Shown here: positions 60,401 to 64,000 of the stretch, piece by piece
Layout: each line of letters starts with the position of its first letter
How positions within the stretch are numbered: position 1 is the first letter of the stretch
The notes under the pieces: generated by a model
Databases searched by the model: none
What the model was told of the DNA's origin: nothing
Seen by the model: the letters and a program-made list of their open reading frames with translations, nothing else
From: Seriola aureovittata
Lineage: Eukaryota > Chordata > Actinopteri > Carangiformes > Carangidae
Assembly (NCBI RefSeq): GCF_021018895.1
Contig: NC_079387.1
Span: 7,055,583-7,119,582, forward strand
DNA length: 64,000 bases
Direction: 5' to 3'
Translations under genes and position numbers: made by a program

Positions 60401-62035
60401 CCTCATTCAATGTAAACACATCACCTAAAGCCTCACTTTGCCTTGTAATGTCATCGTTCATTCTCAAAATATGCAGAGGGCTCAAAATCATGTGTAATTG
60501 TAAACACATTCCCAAGATGTCCATATGTTACGTATTATGATATACTATGTCCTCTGTGATGTAGGTCAGCAGGGTCATCTAAGGCATGCTCAGGTTAAAC
60601 TGTGGTCACATGTGCAAAGAAGCAGGTTTCTTGAGAAGGTGCAGACACATAACTCCAAGCTAACTGTGTAAAAAAAAAAAATCTCCACCTGCCACCTGCC
60701 CAACCTGTTTCAAATAAAAATAATACTGTCTCAATAATTTGTTACAAATGTAACATGAAGTCATGAATTCTGGACACACGTTTAAATATTCTTGTTGCAG
60801 CAGCATATTTCACTTGTTTTAAAGATTCAAATATCAGTGAGAAAATCACTTGATGAGGAGGATATGTTTCCAGTTACACATGAATGCCCAGGAAAGTTCG
60901 CTTCAAAAGAGACAATCTGGCTCTGTCACATGACTCCCCTGCAGCTGCCCTGCATAAGCCATGCAGATGCTGCATGCTTTGGCTTTATCGCTCTAGTGCT
61001 ATGTTCATACATGCATACACAAGCTAACATCAGCTCTCTGAGGCTGCCTTCATATTGAAAACATTTCATTATCCAATCAAAGTTGCAATGATAATTCAAC
61101 ACTTTGGGGAATAACCACTATTTAATCACTTTCATCTCCACTAGGGGATCCTAAGCACATATTTTGAGGCAACATCAATGCATTATGGAGTAACTGATAA
61201 TGGAAGGAAGCATTAACTAAATGTGTCGAGCCCTTGAAGGAAATAGAGCACACATGGGTTCAACTGTGAATGTTCCATCATCCCATGACATTTCCAAGGT
61301 TTCTATTTTCTTACCACACCAATAAGATTAAAGGAACACACAAGATTAAGTGCTAAATTGGATGCCATGAGTGGGATTCCACGAAGGAGAAGGCAGAGAA
61401 GTGAGGTAGAAGTGAAGTCTAAAAGTGCATCATGCATCAGCTTTCCCTTTCTGATACAAAAACTGACAACAACTGAATTCAAACAGTGTGATGCATTATT
61501 AAAGCTACAGTGAGCATTAAGGGACTACACACAAATTATTAGGGAGGAAGAGGAGGTTGGAAAGGGGGGGGGGGGTATTGTGATATTCCTTGTTGATAAA
61601 GTTAGGGTAGTCTGAGTCTTTTGGGAAAGAAAGGAAAGCAAAAGTTTTAATTTCAGCCTTCATTTGCAATATAGTTATATTGCTCCATGATTCTTAAAAA
61701 TGCAGATGACAGTTCTGTCACTGTATTCAGTTTCACTAGGTTTGTTTTTTCCCTTCTTTAGTTTTGGCATCCTCCTCCTCCATCATCACCACAATAATTT
61801 TAGTTCAGTCCCTAGAAAATTTTTTCACCTAACATCCTCGCCACTGTGTGCATTTGTGTGTGGGCATGTCTGTTATGGGTGTGAAGATCATTCACCCTGA
61901 TGAAATATGTCCTTGACAACACCAGACTTGTTTTTGTCCCCTATAATCTCCAGCCCCCAAAACATCACATCTAATTTCACATGCAGCACTGTTCCCAATC
62001 TGGGTCACACAAGCAAGGTCCCAGACGGACCCCCG

Positions 62036-62036
<1 letters not shown>
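57455..62036. other. possible first intron or intergenic sequence
   Basis: No exon is recognised. It has a GT-rich patch at 58069-58112 and two similar 40-nt segments near 59.2 kb. Confidence 0.5.
59135..59340. repeat. pair of diverged ~40-bp direct repeats
   Basis: 59135-59177 and 59301-59340 share gac(c/a)aatatagcaa, then gttgct, then tctcttcctg-like sequence in the same order and orientation. This is probably part of an old dispersed repeat. Confidence 0.5.
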
Positions 62037-62093
<57 letters not shown>

Positions 62094-62105
62094 CCACACA
62101 CACAC
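62037..62105. repeat. (CA)n microsatellite
   Basis: About 26 perfect CA units followed by an imperfect tail. Confidence 0.95.
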
Positions 62106-63571
62106 AAACAAACAACCCACAATCACAAATGTCACCCTTTATCATAATCACTAATAGCCTCGGCATCCCAGACTACAACCAGCCAATCCTGTTAGGTGTG
62201 ACTGACCGCTTTAGAACATGAAAGGCTGCGATTGGTCACGGCTGGTGTGGTAGGAAGCGGATTAGAGATCAACATGACATGGCGTCTGGAATCAGATAAT
62301 GACATTATGCGCGTGTGTTGACGATCCAGAGAATGCAGATTCATACTGTACAGGGAGAGGTAGGGAAGCTGAGGAGGTGGTGGAGGAGAGGAGACAAGAG
62401 GAAAAGGAGGGATGTGAAGAGATGAGAGAGATTTGGAAATCTTATTCTCTTTTGAATTTGACATCTAAAGCTCCCAGCCTTTTATCACTACCATAAAAGT
62501 GGAATTTGGACTTCTTTAGCTTGAGCTCTGGGCACGATCAAGTATACTTTTTCTTTTTCTGTCCTAATTGGACCCTACACCTGCTAGCCAGTGTGGTGTG
62601 GACGAGATGAAATGAATGAATTTCTTCCAGAACAAGCATTACAAGATTTATCACTTACTTCCTACAAGCAGTGGCCAAGACAAATATTTTACTAGGAAAT
62701 GCTGTTATGCTGTAGCATAATATTTTTCCTCTGCTTCACATGGCAGGGGAGCATATCAGCACTGTTTCCGCATGGCTGCTTCTATATACTGTATGAAAGA
62801 TAAATAAAATCCCTTTTTGAGAAAGCAAGAACGAAAGGAAAAAAAAAAAACAATTTGCAGAGGAAATTTACTACGACCTTGGCATGGAAAGCATGACCCT
62901 GAAAAGACAACTTGTTCTCAACGATTCTGCGAGGTCGAGGGTTAATCTGTCATAGTGCGCTATCCGCTGCTGCTGTGTAAGCAGATTACAGTTTTTGTGA
63001 ATTGCAAATCTCATAAGCAGTTGAGGGTTCTTTAAAAAATTCTGCGACAGACTCGGGGTAAACACAGTGTCAAAAGGTTTAGATGTTGGAGAAACAGAAA
63101 GGGGAGTTTAACTACACATGAGCAAATTAGAAATCTTGTTGCATAATTAACAAAAATGTCCATAATTTATTTAGTTTTAATAAAAATTAGAAAAATGGAG
63201 CACTGGTTCTTTCTACCTACTGTGAAAGTAGGTGATGTAGATGATACAGGTCTGAAAATTTGACACTAAACATGTTGTTGTACTCGCAATTAGCTGTACA
63301 TTTTACTGGTAAATGTACAAATATTATTTAGCAAAACATGACTAAAGACAGAACTCACGATCACCCTTGTTAAATCTGTTGTGGCTCATATTTCAATTCG
63401 ACCAGACACTGATTGTTGTTCCAAAAATGTGCCATTGCCACAGCTGATAGTCAGACGTCATCATGTTTATGCTCAGCTTCAGATGCTTTGCCTTCTTTTG
63501 CCTGTTTCCAGCATTTCACAGTTTGCTATTTTCTGCCTGTGAGTTAAAGAACTGAAACAGCACAATCATAC

Positions 63572-63623
<52 letters not shown>

Positions 63624-64000
63624 ACACACACACAGTGTATGGTGATTATGTGAGCCAGGTCAATGGGGATGACCTACTTCTCGCTTCTACTCCGCGGACT
63701 GCCACAGCCGCTCACGTCAACTCACCAAATTCGCCCCTACACCCAGCCAAATGTTGTTTCGGGGGGTGGTTAAAAAGCTTTCGGCTGCTCACTGTGATTA
63801 TTTCTGAGTGATTTTGTGTCATTTTCTGGGAGTGTGCTAGAATTGCCATAGAGAAAATAAGACTTTTTCGGTTCAATTTGTTGAGCGATGCTGTAATTGA
63901 AATATTAATTTTGCTAAAACAGAAGTGAAATAAAATTCCCCTGAAGCAGGGTTTAAAGAGAAGAAAGTCAAAAGTTTTTGTGTTAAAACATTGGGACAAA
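62106..64000. other. non-coding right end of window
   Basis: No exon is recognised. 63670-63790 is locally richer in CG dinucleotides than the surroundings, without clear promoter elements. Confidence 0.5.
63577..63635. repeat. (CA)n microsatellite
   Basis: About 22 CA units, then cgta, then more CA. Confidence 0.95.

Noticed and set aside
1..64000. CRISPR arrays, bacterial operons, phage, riboswitches, intact tRNA or rRNA genes
   Set aside because: No regularly spaced repeats with unique spacers, no Shine-Dalgarno-linked gene strings, and no intact RNA gene were seen. The sequence is animal nuclear DNA.

Overview
The window is vertebrate, most likely teleost (probably percomorph) genomic DNA. 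Coding sequence is split into short GT-AG exons. The flanks are AT-rich and full of CA, GT and CT microsatellites. The decayed repeats are ones I know from fish genomes: Tc1-like transposons, tRNA-like SINEs, a Penelope-type GIY-YIG fragment, and a dispersed family carrying gctagcatgctaac-type motifs. There are no bacterial, plasmid or phage features, and I found no tRNA, rRNA or CRISPR.

Region 1 (1 to about 16.3 kb) is the 3' part of arhgap6, a Rho GTPase-activating protein gene on the + strand. I reconstructed twelve coding exons between 2910 and the stop codon at 14531-14533. All have GT-AG borders and compatible phases, and together they give 701 residues of uninterrupted protein. They cover a basic linker, a Ser-rich segment, the complete RhoGAP domain (arginine finger, conserved Lys and Asn) and a long, poorly conserved tail. 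The tail ends in Trp-rich blocks, and the protein ends in ETLV. The N-terminal exons lie to the left of the window. A 21-nt candidate microexon sits at 1753-1773. The 3' UTR probably ends near an AATAAA at 16274.

Region 2 (about 16.3 to 56.9 kb) is some 40 kb without a recognisable gene. It holds microsatellites, dead transposon pieces, and a few short exon-like islands with good splice signals that I cannot assign: 20550-20682, 39980-40190 and 40454-40513.

Region 3 (about 56.9 to 64 kb) opens with a TATA-less, GC-box and CCAAT-box promoter-like segment. It is followed by a 5'-UTR-like stretch ending in a start codon and splice donor at 57454/57455. This looks like the first exon of the next + strand gene, whose other exons lie outside the window or are not recognisable. 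In mammals MID1 lies beyond the 3' end of ARHGAP6 in the same orientation, so mid1 is a reasonable but unproven candidate.

I found nothing here that is clearly a new biological system. The observations most worth following are the candidate microexon, the orphan exon pair near 40 kb, the candidate promoter near 57 kb, and the short linear motifs in the ARHGAP6 tail.
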